Assembly (NCBI GenBank): GCA_900540475.1
Contig: UQGG01000042.1
Location: 1-62,815 of the forward strand
Source of the DNA: an uncultured Robinsoniella sp.
GTDB lineage: Bacteria > Bacillota > Clostridia > Lachnospirales > Lachnospiraceae
Direction of reading: 5' to 3'
Length of the DNA: 62,815 bases
This document shows positions 34,099 to 41,801 of the stretch, piece after piece. Position 1 is the first letter of the stretch; every line of letters begins with the position of its first letter. Position numbers and translations under genes: made by a program. The notes under the pieces are model-generated. The model searched no databases and had not been told where the DNA came from. It saw only the letters and a program-made list of their open reading frames with translations.

Positions 34099-34623
34099 CT
34101 ATAAGTACACATTACCGGTCACATCGCCGTTGATTACAAAATATGCAGCATTTTCTTCTGGTTTTAAGTATACGTCTATGGATTTAATATCCGCAGCTTT
34201 GTTTTTCAAAACCTTCGTCCAATGTTCCTTTGCCTGTTTCGTAATATCTTCTACATTGATTTCTTTTCCAAGATACTGCAGAAAGATCGTTTCTTTTACA
34301 ACTGCTTTGTTCGCCGGAGCTTTTTTTGCTGCTGGCTTTTTCTCAACCGGTGCTTTTTCAGCTGCAGGTTTCGCTGCTTTCGCTGCTGGCTTTGCTGCTG
34401 TTTTCTCTGCTGTCGTTTTTGCTGTAGATTTCGCTGCCGTCGTTTTCGCTGCCGGAGCCTTCTCCGCTGTTTTCTCTTCTGTTGCTTCTGTTACTTTTTC
34501 TTCTGCTGCTTTCGCTGCCGGTTCTGCCTTCCTGGCTGCTCTCTTTGATGGTGTTTTTGTTGCTTTAGTGGCTTCTGTCGTACCTGCTGCTGTCTCTTTT
34601 ACGTTTGCTTTTACGGTTTTCAT
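34099..34623 (-). CDS. Ala/Lys/Thr-rich protein with conserved C-terminal domain (DUF6465-like)
   Basis: The 174-residue product has a long low-complexity region (about 1-110) of AAK, PAAK and TAEK repeats, like histone H1-type tails, followed by a compact C-terminal domain (ETIFLQYLGKEINVEDITK to VNGDV-like INGDVTGNVYL). The C-terminal part resembles DUF6465 of Lachnospiraceae. The ATG at 34623, seven bases after GGAGG, is preferred. A nucleic-acid-associated role is suggested only by the basic repeats. Confidence 0.75.
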   Translation of the reverse strand: MKTVKANVKETAAGTTEATKATKTPSKRAARKAEPAAKAAEEKVTEATEEKTAEKAPAAKTTAAKSTAKTTAEKTAAKPAAKAAKPAAEKAPVEKKPAAKKAPANKAVVKETIFLQYLGKEINVEDITKQAKEHWTKVLKNKAADIKSIDVYLKPEENAAYFVINGDVTGNVYL

Positions 34624-34714
34624 ACATTTTCCTCCTCGCAAAACACTTCCATGCATATATATCATTTACATAAAGCATAATATACCATTTTTTCAAAAAT
34701 AGCAACTATTTCTT

Positions 34715-36781
34715 CTATAAATTGATACGGACAAAGCCTGAAAGCATGTACTCCTGGAGTTTTTTATCCAGATAAAGGTACTCCGTTTTTCCGGCCAATT
34801 CTCCCTGATCCAGAATATTTTGGGCAGCCTCGCTTGCCTTTTGCAGGATGGATGCATCCGTAAACACATCCCCGATTTTAAACTCCAGCAGACCGCTTTG
34901 GCGCACTCCGAATACATCTCCAGGTCCCCTAAGTTTTAAATCCTCGCTGGCGATAAAAAAGCCATCGTTGGATTTATTCAGAATTTCCAGACGCTCCTTT
35001 ACTTTTTTGCTGTCTGACGCCCGCACCATAATACAGTAAGACTGATATTGTCCCCGCCCTACCCTTCCACGGAGCTGGTGAAGCTGTGCCAGACCGAAGC
35101 GCTCTGCATTTTCTATCATCATTACAGTGGCATTTGGAACATTTACACCAACCTCCACAACGGTAGTGGAAACCAGTACATCAATTTCGTGATTCAAAAA
35201 ACGTTCCATAATGCTGTTCTTTTCTTTCGGCTTCATCTTCCCGTGAAGATATTCAATCTGAATATTTCCATCCAGTGCCGCTCTCAGCCGCTCGGTATAC
35301 TCAATGACATTTTCAGCTTCAATCGTCTCGCTCTCTTCAACCATGGGACAGATGATGTAAGCCTGGCGCCCTGCTTCAACTTCATTTTGAATAAAAGCAT
35401 ATGCTTTTGGGCGATACCGGGTATCTACCACGCAGTTTTTAATTGGCAGCCGGTTTGCCGGAAGTTCGTCAATCACGGAGACATCCAGATCTCCGTATAG
35501 AATTACAGCCAATGTCCGGGGAATCGGCGTAGCACTCATAACCAGCACATGGGGCATTTCTCCCTTTTCGGATAGCGCCTCCCTCTGCCGCACGCCAAAC
35601 CGGTGCTGCTCATCGGTAATCACCAGCGCCAGATTCTTGTAATTCACTTTTTCCTGAATCAGAGCATGAGTACCAATGATGATATCTGCCAGCCCGATTT
35701 CTATTTTATCATATGCCGCCCTTTTTTCTTTTGCCGTCATGGATCCGGTTAAAAGCACCGGCTTAAAGTCCAGCTGCTGTTCCTTTAGAAGTGTGGAAAT
35801 AGATTCAAAATGCTGTACCGCCAATACTTCCGTTGGAACCATTAATGATCCCTGATATCCATTTTGGGCTGTCATAATCAATGCCAGAATGGCAAGTATG
35901 GTTTTCCCGGAACCAACGTCACCCTGGACCAGTCTGGCCATTACTTTGGGACTCAGCAGATCTTTTTCGATTTCTTTCCATACCTTTTCCTGTGCCCCGG
36001 TTAAGGAAAATTTCAGGTTCCCGATGATCTGATCCGTCAGTGGTGTTTTCTGCATATGAAAATTGTGGTACAGGTCTTGCGTACTGTCTTTCAAACGGCG
36101 CAGTGCCAGGATAAACAAAAAGAATTCGTCAAATACCAGGCGGTTTCTGGCAAGCATCACATCGTGCATATCTTTAGGAAAATGTATCTGTTCTATAGCA
36201 TAGTGAAATTCAGCCAGATGATATTCATTTCTGATTTCTTCCGGAAGATAGTCATGATAGCCTTCCAAAAGGGGAAGTGCCTGGCGCACCGCTTTGGTAA
36301 TCATATTATTGGTAAGCCCCGGCACTAAGGTATAGACCGGCTGCATCACATGGAGCATTTCCTGGTATTGATCTACACGAAAAACAGCAGGTTGTTCCAT
36401 TAACAACTGCTGTTCTTTGCGTGAAATCTTCCCGCGGAATATATATTTACTTCCCCTTTTCAGGGTGTTTTTTAAATAGGGCATATTGAACCAGGTCAGA
36501 CGGATCATCCCGCCGCTGTCGTCCCGGATAACGGTATTGGTAATCTGCAGCCGCCTGACTCTTTTCACATCCAGCGTCTGCACAACTGTACCGTAAACTG
36601 CTGCCGACACATCATCGTCCGAGATCTCAGATACCTGAACGATGTTATCGTAGGTATCATAATTCCTGGGATAATAATTCAGCAGATCATCTATTGTCTG
36701 TATCCCTGCTTTCTGAAATACCAGAACCGTCTTTTCTCCGATTCCTTTTAATTCCTGAATGGATGATTCCATATTCATCAT
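34715..36781 (-). CDS. recG: ATP-dependent DNA helicase RecG
   Basis: The 688-residue helicase remodels stalled forks and Holliday junctions. It has an N-terminal wedge/OB domain (about 1-180), Walker A QGDVGSGKTILA, a DEQH Walker B (VITDEQHRFGVRQRE), VMSATPIPRTLA and the motif VI region QLHQLRGRVGRG. The length is typical. It lies 10 bases after the fakA-like gene, the usual Firmicutes order (asp23, DAK kinase, recG). Confidence 0.97.
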   Translation of the reverse strand: MMNMESSIQELKGIGEKTVLVFQKAGIQTIDDLLNYYPRNYDTYDNIVQVSEISDDDVSAAVYGTVVQTLDVKRVRRLQITNTVIRDDSGGMIRLTWFNMPYLKNTLKRGSKYIFRGKISRKEQQLLMEQPAVFRVDQYQEMLHVMQPVYTLVPGLTNNMITKAVRQALPLLEGYHDYLPEEIRNEYHLAEFHYAIEQIHFPKDMHDVMLARNRLVFDEFFLFILALRRLKDSTQDLYHNFHMQKTPLTDQIIGNLKFSLTGAQEKVWKEIEKDLLSPKVMARLVQGDVGSGKTILAILALIMTAQNGYQGSLMVPTEVLAVQHFESISTLLKEQQLDFKPVLLTGSMTAKEKRAAYDKIEIGLADIIIGTHALIQEKVNYKNLALVITDEQHRFGVRQREALSEKGEMPHVLVMSATPIPRTLAVILYGDLDVSVIDELPANRLPIKNCVVDTRYRPKAYAFIQNEVEAGRQAYIICPMVEESETIEAENVIEYTERLRAALDGNIQIEYLHGKMKPKEKNSIMERFLNHEIDVLVSTTVVEVGVNVPNATVMMIENAERFGLAQLHQLRGRVGRGQYQSYCIMVRASDSKKVKERLEILNKSNDGFFIASEDLKLRGPGDVFGVRQSGLLEFKIGDVFTDASILQKASEAAQNILDQGELAGKTEYLYLDKKLQEYMLSGFVRINL

Positions 36782-36791
36782 AATTCACCTG

Positions 36792-38474
36792 TTACTCTAC
36801 GGAAATCACGTAATAATAGATTGGCTGGCCTCCGGAATAAACTTCTACATCACAGTCCGGATATTCCCTGCGGAATTTATCCCCAAGTTCATTTGCCGCC
36901 TCTTCTGTTACTTCTTCTCCATAATAAATGCTGATTAGCTCAGAATCATCATCCATCATCAGCTCTACGGTCTCATTTGCCACTGCTTCCAGTTTTTCTC
37001 CAACCGCAAGAATGGAATGGTCACCGATTCCCATAATATTGCCTTCTTTGATTTCTTTGTCATCAATATGGGTATCACGAACCGCATAGGTAATCTGTCC
37101 TGTTTTTACATGCTGAATCTCTTCTACCATAGCTGCTTCATTTTCTTCCGGCGTTTTCTCCGGGATATAATTAATAATTGCCGTAATTCCCTGTGGTACG
37201 GTTTTGGTTGGAATTACAATAATCTTCTTATCTTTTGTCAAAAGCTTCGCCTGATTTGCAGCAAGAATAATATTTTTATTGTTCGGAAGGATGTAAATAG
37301 TTTCTGCATTCACTTTTTCGATTGCATTTAACATATCTTCCGTGCTGGGATTCATAGTCTGTCCGCCTTCAATAAGGTAATCCACACCAAGCCCTTTAAA
37401 GATTTCACCAATTCCTTCTCCGATGGAAACTGAGATAAAGCCAGCTTCTTTTGGCGGTGCATCTGAAACTGCCTGTGCTTTTACCCGATCTTCTGCCTGC
37501 TGCTGCAGCGCAAGCTTTTCCGCATCTTTGATCAGCTTCTCCTGATGTTCTTCCCTCATATTATCAATTTTCATGCGGGATAACTCACCATAAGTCAGTG
37601 CACGGGAAATTGCCTTTCCAGGGTCATTGGTATGTACATGAACCTTGACAATTTCCTCATCAGCAACGACAACGATGGAATCACCAATGGATTCCAGGAA
37701 TCCCTTAAATTCCATTTCCTGTTTATCCGACAATTCACTTTTTGTCATAATAATAAATTCTGTACAATAACCAAACTTTATATCCGCTTCTGCCTGAGGG
37801 GTAATCTTGATTACACTTCCCTGTGCAGATGCTCCTTCAATGGTATAATCGATTTCTTTGCCAAGGAATCCGTCATAAGCTCCTTTGAGAACCTGTACCA
37901 GTCCCTGTCCGCCGGAATCTACCACACCGGCTTCTTTTAATACCGGCAGCATCTCCGGAGTCTGTGAAAGAACATACTCTGCATGCTCAATCACTTCTTT
38001 GAGAAACTGCTCCATACTGATATCCGTCTCCGCAAGCTCTGCTGCCTTTTGTGCAGCGCCTTTGGCTACCGTAAGAATCGTCCCCTCCTTGGGTTTCATA
38101 ACGGCTTTATAAGCGGTTTCCACCGCTTTCTGGAATGCGCCTGCCAAAATCTGAATATCAATTTCGTCATGCATTTTAATCCCTTTTGTAAAGCCACGAA
38201 ACAGCTGTGACAGAATAACGCCCGAATTTCCTCTCGCTCCTCTTAAAGAACCGGAAGAAATTGCTTTCGCCAACACCTCCATGTCAGGATCGGTAAGTGC
38301 CGCCACTTCTTTAGCCGCAGACATAATCGTCAATGTCATATTCGTTCCTGTATCTCCGTCCGGAACAGGGAATACATTTAATTCATTGATCCATTCTTTC
38401 TTAGACTCCAGATTTTTAGCACCCGCCAGAAACATCTTCGCACACAGACTGGCATTTATCGTATTTGTTACCAC
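36792..38474 (-). CDS. DAK2/DegV-type kinase YloV (FakA-like fatty acid kinase)
   Basis: The 560-residue protein has an N-terminal DhaL nucleotide domain (NVFPVPDGDTGTNMTLTIMSA, RGARGNSGVILSQLFRGF) and a C-terminal FakA-type domain. With DegV/FakB partners this family phosphorylates exogenous fatty acids for phospholipid synthesis. The GTG at 38474, eight bases after AAGGAGG, is the likely start. It sits between asp23 and recG in one operon. Confidence 0.92.
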   Translation of the reverse strand: MVTNTINASLCAKMFLAGAKNLESKKEWINELNVFPVPDGDTGTNMTLTIMSAAKEVAALTDPDMEVLAKAISSGSLRGARGNSGVILSQLFRGFTKGIKMHDEIDIQILAGAFQKAVETAYKAVMKPKEGTILTVAKGAAQKAAELAETDISMEQFLKEVIEHAEYVLSQTPEMLPVLKEAGVVDSGGQGLVQVLKGAYDGFLGKEIDYTIEGASAQGSVIKITPQAEADIKFGYCTEFIIMTKSELSDKQEMEFKGFLESIGDSIVVVADEEIVKVHVHTNDPGKAISRALTYGELSRMKIDNMREEHQEKLIKDAEKLALQQQAEDRVKAQAVSDAPPKEAGFISVSIGEGIGEIFKGLGVDYLIEGGQTMNPSTEDMLNAIEKVNAETIYILPNNKNIILAANQAKLLTKDKKIIVIPTKTVPQGITAIINYIPEKTPEENEAAMVEEIQHVKTGQITYAVRDTHIDDKEIKEGNIMGIGDHSILAVGEKLEAVANETVELMMDDDSELISIYYGEEVTEEAANELGDKFRREYPDCDVEVYSGGQPIYYYVISVE

Positions 38475-38487
38475 AACAAGTTCCTCC

Positions 38488-38844
38488 TTAATCAATCGAT
38501 CTTACGCCTTCAACGTAAACATTTATTTTTTCAATCTCCATGCCGGTAAACTCTTCTACCTTATATTTTACATTACTGAGTAAATTATCCGCAACAGCTG
38601 AAATGCTTACGCCATATGCCACAATTACATGAAAATCCAATGATATTTTATTTTCTTCTACCCGTACGTTAATCCCATGCTTCAGGCTTTCTTTTCTTAA
38701 GAGCTTTACCAAACCATCTTTCATATTAACAGCAGCCATACCAACGATACCAAAACATTCAACGGCAACACTGCCTGCATAAGTAGCGATTACATCAGTA
38801 TCAATCAAGATAGAACCCAGATCTGTATCCATGCGTCCCTTCAT
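38488..38844 (-). CDS. Asp23/Gls24 family envelope stress protein
   Basis: The 118-residue product is a single Asp23 domain (GSILIDTDVIATYAGSVAVE, GVSISAVADNL). The role of these proteins is not well defined, with links to cell envelope homeostasis. GGAGG lies seven bases before the ATG at 38844. A TATAAT at 38887-38892 is a likely -10, without a good -35. It is the first gene of an operon with the FakA-like kinase and recG. Confidence 0.93.
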   Translation of the reverse strand: MKGRMDTDLGSILIDTDVIATYAGSVAVECFGIVGMAAVNMKDGLVKLLRKESLKHGINVRVEENKISLDFHVIVAYGVSISAVADNLLSNVKYKVEEFTGMEIEKINVYVEGVRSID

Positions 38845-38964
38845 ATCGTTACCTCCAACTTTTAAAATTATAATATCTCTGCGTACATTATACCCTCTTT
38901 TCACACAAAATGAAATATTAATTTTAATTTTTAACAATTTATTTCATATTTTTTTATTTTTCAC

Positions 38965-38993
38965 TTGCAAAATATGGTGCCATCTGATAGAAT
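38965..38993 (+). promoter_or_regulatory. rpmB promoter
   Basis: TTGCAA (38965-38970) and TAGAAT (38988-38993) are separated by 17 bases. The predicted 5' UTR of about 150 bases contains the long hairpin at 39018-39112. Confidence 0.65.
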
Positions 38994-39017
38994 AACTAGT
39001 GTTGTGAGTCTATATCC

Positions 39018-39112
39018 AGTACAGGCTTGCGCAAATAATGAAGCGATACACAAGATATTCTTTCTAGAAATGCCAAAGTGTATTATTTGATTATTTGTGG
39101 AATGCTGTGCAA
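39018..39112. repeat. 95-bp hairpin repeat in the rpmB leader (copy A)
   Basis: The left half (AGTACAGGCTTGCGCAAATA onward) is imperfectly complementary to the right half (GTGTATTATTTGATTATTTG onward), giving a long interrupted stem. A second, better-paired copy lies after rpmB (39557-39652). The two share the GTGTATTA(T/C)TTGATTATTT segment and overall size, so this is a repeat family rather than a gene-specific leader. Confidence 0.65.
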
Positions 39113-39151
39113 GAGTGAAGACGAATATTAAAGTCAAGGAGGTGCTTATTC

Positions 39152-39337
39152 ATGGCTAAATGTGCTATTTGTGAAAAGGGTGCTCATTTCGGAAACAATG
39201 TGAGTCATTCTCATAGAAGATCGAACAAAATGTGGAAATCTAACATCAAATCAGTTAAAGTAAAAGTTAACGGAGCTGCTAAGAAGATGTATGTATGTAC
39301 TTCTTGCTTAAGATCCGGTAAAGTTGAAAGAGCTTAG
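39152..39337 (+). CDS. rpmB: 50S ribosomal protein bL28
   Basis: The 61-residue ribosomal protein begins MAKCAICEKGAHFGNNVSHS and contains two CxxC pairs (CAIC, CTSC), so it is the zinc-binding form of bL28. Its gene is on the opposite strand to the asp23 operon, as is common in Firmicutes. AAGGAGG precedes the ATG. Confidence 0.98.
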   Translation: MAKCAICEKGAHFGNNVSHSHRRSNKMWKSNIKSVKVKVNGAAKKMYVCTSCLRSGKVERA

Positions 39338-39344
39338 TTAGAGG

Positions 39345-39375
39345 AACCTCTCGCCATTGGTTGAGGGGTTTTTTT
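39345..39375 (+). terminator. rpmB terminator
   Basis: AACCTCTC (39345-39352) pairs with GAGGGGTT (39363-39370, one wobble) and is followed by TTTTTTT. Confidence 0.85.
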
Positions 39376-39407
39376 GCAGAAACCGACTTCGTACACAACA
39401 AGCTAAG

Positions 39408-39446
39408 AGCCAGTCCCAATGCTGATAACCGGCATTGGGACTGGCT
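39408..39446. repeat. isolated perfect 15-bp hairpin
   Basis: AGCCAGTCCCAATGC (39408-39422) pairs perfectly with GCATTGGGACTGGCT (39432-39446) around a nine-base loop. The next plus-strand bases are TATTTTAAT. There is no gene directly before it other than rpmB, which already has a terminator. It may be a back-up terminator, the trace of a lost gene, or a small RNA. Confidence 0.55.
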
Positions 39447-39556
39447 TATTTTAATCTATTCGCTTCACAGATTTGCTTCACCGTTTTGATAAATTTCGTG
39501 CTGTCAGTCAGTATTAAGCAATGTCTCTATCTATTATGGATAAATACCAATAGTCT

Positions 39557-39652
39557 AGTACATCATTGCTTAAATAATTGAGTAATACACACAGGATTTC
39601 CTGGTGCGGATAGCCGAAGTGTATTACTTGATTATTTATGCAATGATGTACT
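39557..39652. repeat. 96-bp hairpin repeat after rpmB (copy B)
   Basis: AGTACATCATTGC at 39557 pairs with GCAATGATGTACT ending at 39652. The stem continues (AAATAAT/ATTATTT and AGTAATACAC/GTGTATTACT), about 34 base pairs around a 30-base loop. It is related to the rpmB leader element at 39018-39112. It has no open frame. Confidence 0.7.
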
Positions 39653-39683
39653 GGAACCTTATTCCCGGAGCGTGTTTGATCCA

Positions 39684-39821
39684 TTAACACATAAAAAGGT
39701 TATATCCTATTAATAAGAGCACAAAAATTATCAGCACGGTTATAAAGGCGTTTGGCATGCATAGAGCTAAAAGCATCCCAACTGCTATCCAGAACAGTGT
39801 ATAACCAACAATCCGTTTCAT
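39684..39821 (-). CDS. small 45-residue membrane protein
   Basis: A compact frame starts MKRIVGYTLFWIAVGM and encodes two hydrophobic helices (about residues 6-22 and 24-42) with almost no soluble part. AGGTGG lies six bases before the ATG. The function is unknown; similar tiny proteins are plausible in related genomes, but this was not checked. The stop is followed at once by an AAACACGCTC repeat end. Confidence 0.6.
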   Translation of the reverse strand: MKRIVGYTLFWIAVGMLLALCMPNAFITVLIIFVLLLIGYNLFMC

Positions 39822-39882
39822 AACCGTCCACCTGCATATCTCTTTTCTATATCATATGCAGGAAGCAACGATTTAACACTTT

Positions 39883-40293
39883 TTATTCTTCTTCTGTGTC
39901 AGTTTCCGGTGCGTCGGCATCTGCTTTTCCAGAAGCCGCTGCAGTATCCGTGTCGGTCTTGCCGGCAGCAAATTTATTTACAAAGTCAGGTACCATATCC
40001 AGGATCTTTGTAAGACCATCCTGATTCTTCACATTGACCAGTTTCGTCGTACCATTTTGAATCACAAGCACTGCACTGGGAGACATCTTACCGCCCATTG
40101 CGCCGCCGCCATTATTCTTGGCATCTCCGGAAAGGGCACCTGCTGCAACTCCAAATGAAACATCTACCAGCGGGAGAATTATGGTATCACCTACTGACAT
40201 TGCATCTCCCACTACAGTTTTGGTATTAATAAAGCTGTCCATCCCCTTGAATAATGAATCTACGGTTGTCTGAAAATTATTATCTGAAGCCAT
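39883..40293 (-). CDS. ytfJ: YtfJ/GerW-family sporulation protein
   Basis: The 136-residue protein has the YtfJ core (TVVGDAMSVGDTIILPLVDVSFGVAAG, the glycine-rich GGGAMGGKMSPSAVLVI) and an acidic C-terminal tail. The family is made during sporulation and is linked to germination. It follows the DUF2953 gene by 13 bases, a standard pairing in Clostridia. Confidence 0.93.
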   Translation of the reverse strand: MASDNNFQTTVDSLFKGMDSFINTKTVVGDAMSVGDTIILPLVDVSFGVAAGALSGDAKNNGGGAMGGKMSPSAVLVIQNGTTKLVNVKNQDGLTKILDMVPDFVNKFAAGKTDTDTAAASGKADADAPETDTEEE

Positions 40294-40306
40294 GTTTATT
40301 TCCTCC

Positions 40307-41353
40307 TTATTGTCTGATACGTTTTAGGAACTTTTTAGTATTTTTATCTTTATAGATTTTCCATCCTGATTTCAGAAGATGAAGTGCGCGGATATGTCCG
40401 CGAATCACCACATGACCCTCATAGATGGATTTATCAAAATCAGGATAAACCTGAATTTTGGTGGAATATATCGGCAGAATCAGTCCTGCAATTCCCAGAA
40501 TCTGCCCTGTCGTTGCCGGATCTCCGGTACCGAACCGAATATAGCCTTTTGCATTCCTCGGTTTAAAATGCTTCAGCAGATATAGAAATTCTGTCCGGGA
40601 ACTTCCAAACAGTAACTTCGTTTCCTCTGCACGGATGATTTCCAGATATTTATGCACCTGCCCTTTTACATGGGTGAGTTTATAAAGTATATTACGGATT
40701 TTCTCCGGAATCCCCTTTAAGATATTCCAGATCTTCCTTATCACATCCAGTATCTTGCGCACCACAGATTTTATTTTTCCAAAGATACTGCTTCGCTGCA
40801 TCTGATCTGTTTTCTCTGTATGATCCGTACTTTCCTTTTTATCTGCCCGGCTGCTGGTTTGCTTCGCTTCTTCTTTTTGCTCTGCGCTTACCTGTCCTGG
40901 CAATTCTTTCGGGATGCCGTCTCCGGTAACCTTTTCTTCTTTCTTTGACGAATCTGACGCTTCCGCCTCCTGCACGCTTCCCTCAATCGGAAGGGGGTGC
41001 TGCTCATTCCGGTGTTCTTCTGTTTTCTCTTTGCGCTTATCCCCGGATTTTTCTTTTCCCGGCTTTTTAAATTTTATAAATTTCTTTAACACCCTGAATT
41101 TTTCTACCGGTATTCCAAAAAGCCTGATCTCATATCTGGGTTTGCCATCTTTATATTCTGCCATTACAGTTAAAATATGAAGCAGATAACTGGCCTTCCC
41201 CTGTCCATAGAGAATATCACCTTCCTTTTGAAGCGTTAAACGGTATCGCAAAGGCACAAACACCACTGCCAGGAGAACCAGAAGTAACAGTGCCAAAATG
41301 GCTGCCAGTATGATACCTATAATCTTAAGTATTACCAAAATGATATGTAGCAT
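40307..41353 (-). CDS. DUF2953-family membrane protein
   Basis: The 348-residue protein has one N-terminal membrane segment (about 3-32) and a charged linker rich in E, K and S (about 105-190). The DUF2953 C-terminal part (TKLLFGSSRTEFLYLLKHFKP, YIRFGTGDPATTGQILG) follows. The function is unknown; the constant neighbour ytfJ suggests a sporulation-related role. Confidence 0.88.
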   Translation of the reverse strand: MLHIILVILKIIGIILAAILALLLLVLLAVVFVPLRYRLTLQKEGDILYGQGKASYLLHILTVMAEYKDGKPRYEIRLFGIPVEKFRVLKKFIKFKKPGKEKSGDKRKEKTEEHRNEQHPLPIEGSVQEAEASDSSKKEEKVTGDGIPKELPGQVSAEQKEEAKQTSSRADKKESTDHTEKTDQMQRSSIFGKIKSVVRKILDVIRKIWNILKGIPEKIRNILYKLTHVKGQVHKYLEIIRAEETKLLFGSSRTEFLYLLKHFKPRNAKGYIRFGTGDPATTGQILGIAGLILPIYSTKIQVYPDFDKSIYEGHVVIRGHIRALHLLKSGWKIYKDKNTKKFLKRIRQ

Positions 41354-41366
41354 ATTCTCACACCTG

Positions 41367-41696
41367 TCAATTTCTTTCTTTTCTCTCCTTACGGGCTAAA
41401 TATTGGCGTACCTGAAAGCCGCCGGTCTCTTTATAGACCTCCAGGGCAATATTCAGGGCTAACTGTACTGCTTCATCATAGCCGCATGCAATCCCTACAA
41501 TCAAAGGGCAGTTACGCCTTACTGCCTTTTGCATCAGGACGGCGGATGAAACGATATCAAATAAATCGGTTCCATTGGCAGCCAGTGTAACGACATACAC
41601 ATCAACCAGGCCTGCATTGTGATTTATTTTCCAGATTATTCTCTTTTTTTTCTTTCTGGCTGTTTCGCCTATATATAGATTTTGATACCATTTCAT
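41367..41696 (-). CDS. conserved hypothetical protein, 109 residues
   Basis: It starts MKWYQNLYIGETARKKKKRI and continues with a compact alpha/beta region (VDVYVVTLAANGTDLFDI, CPLIVGIACGYDEAVQLAL). There is no signal or membrane segment. It looks like a conserved Lachnospiraceae protein of unknown function. It lies 13 bases upstream of the DUF2953 gene, so it is probably in the same operon. Confidence 0.75.
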   Translation of the reverse strand: MKWYQNLYIGETARKKKKRIIWKINHNAGLVDVYVVTLAANGTDLFDIVSSAVLMQKAVRRNCPLIVGIACGYDEAVQLALNIALEVYKETGGFQVRQYLARKERKERN

Positions 41697-41728
41697 CTTT
41701 TTTATTCCTGACCTTGCTTTTTTATTTT

Positions 41729-41801
41729 CTTAGTGCATGATTCAAGCGCTTTTATCAGTTGATATCAGGCACTTTTACTTAATGCGTGATTCAAGCGCTT
41801 T
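41729..41801. repeat. partial duplication of the 3' end of the PPK2 gene
   Basis: A 24-base sequence ending TTCAAGCGCTTT occurs at 41778-41801, where it encodes the last residues KALESRIK of the phosphotransferase. It occurs again at 41729-41752 with two mismatches, just past the stop. The second copy would read KALESCTK in a similar frame. Confidence 0.7.

Noticed and set aside
34130..34702. 190-codon Phe/Ala/Val-rich frame antisense to the AK-rich gene
   Set aside because: It is the complement of the repetitive Ala/Lys codons; the minus-strand gene has a strong ribosome site and a conserved C-terminal domain.
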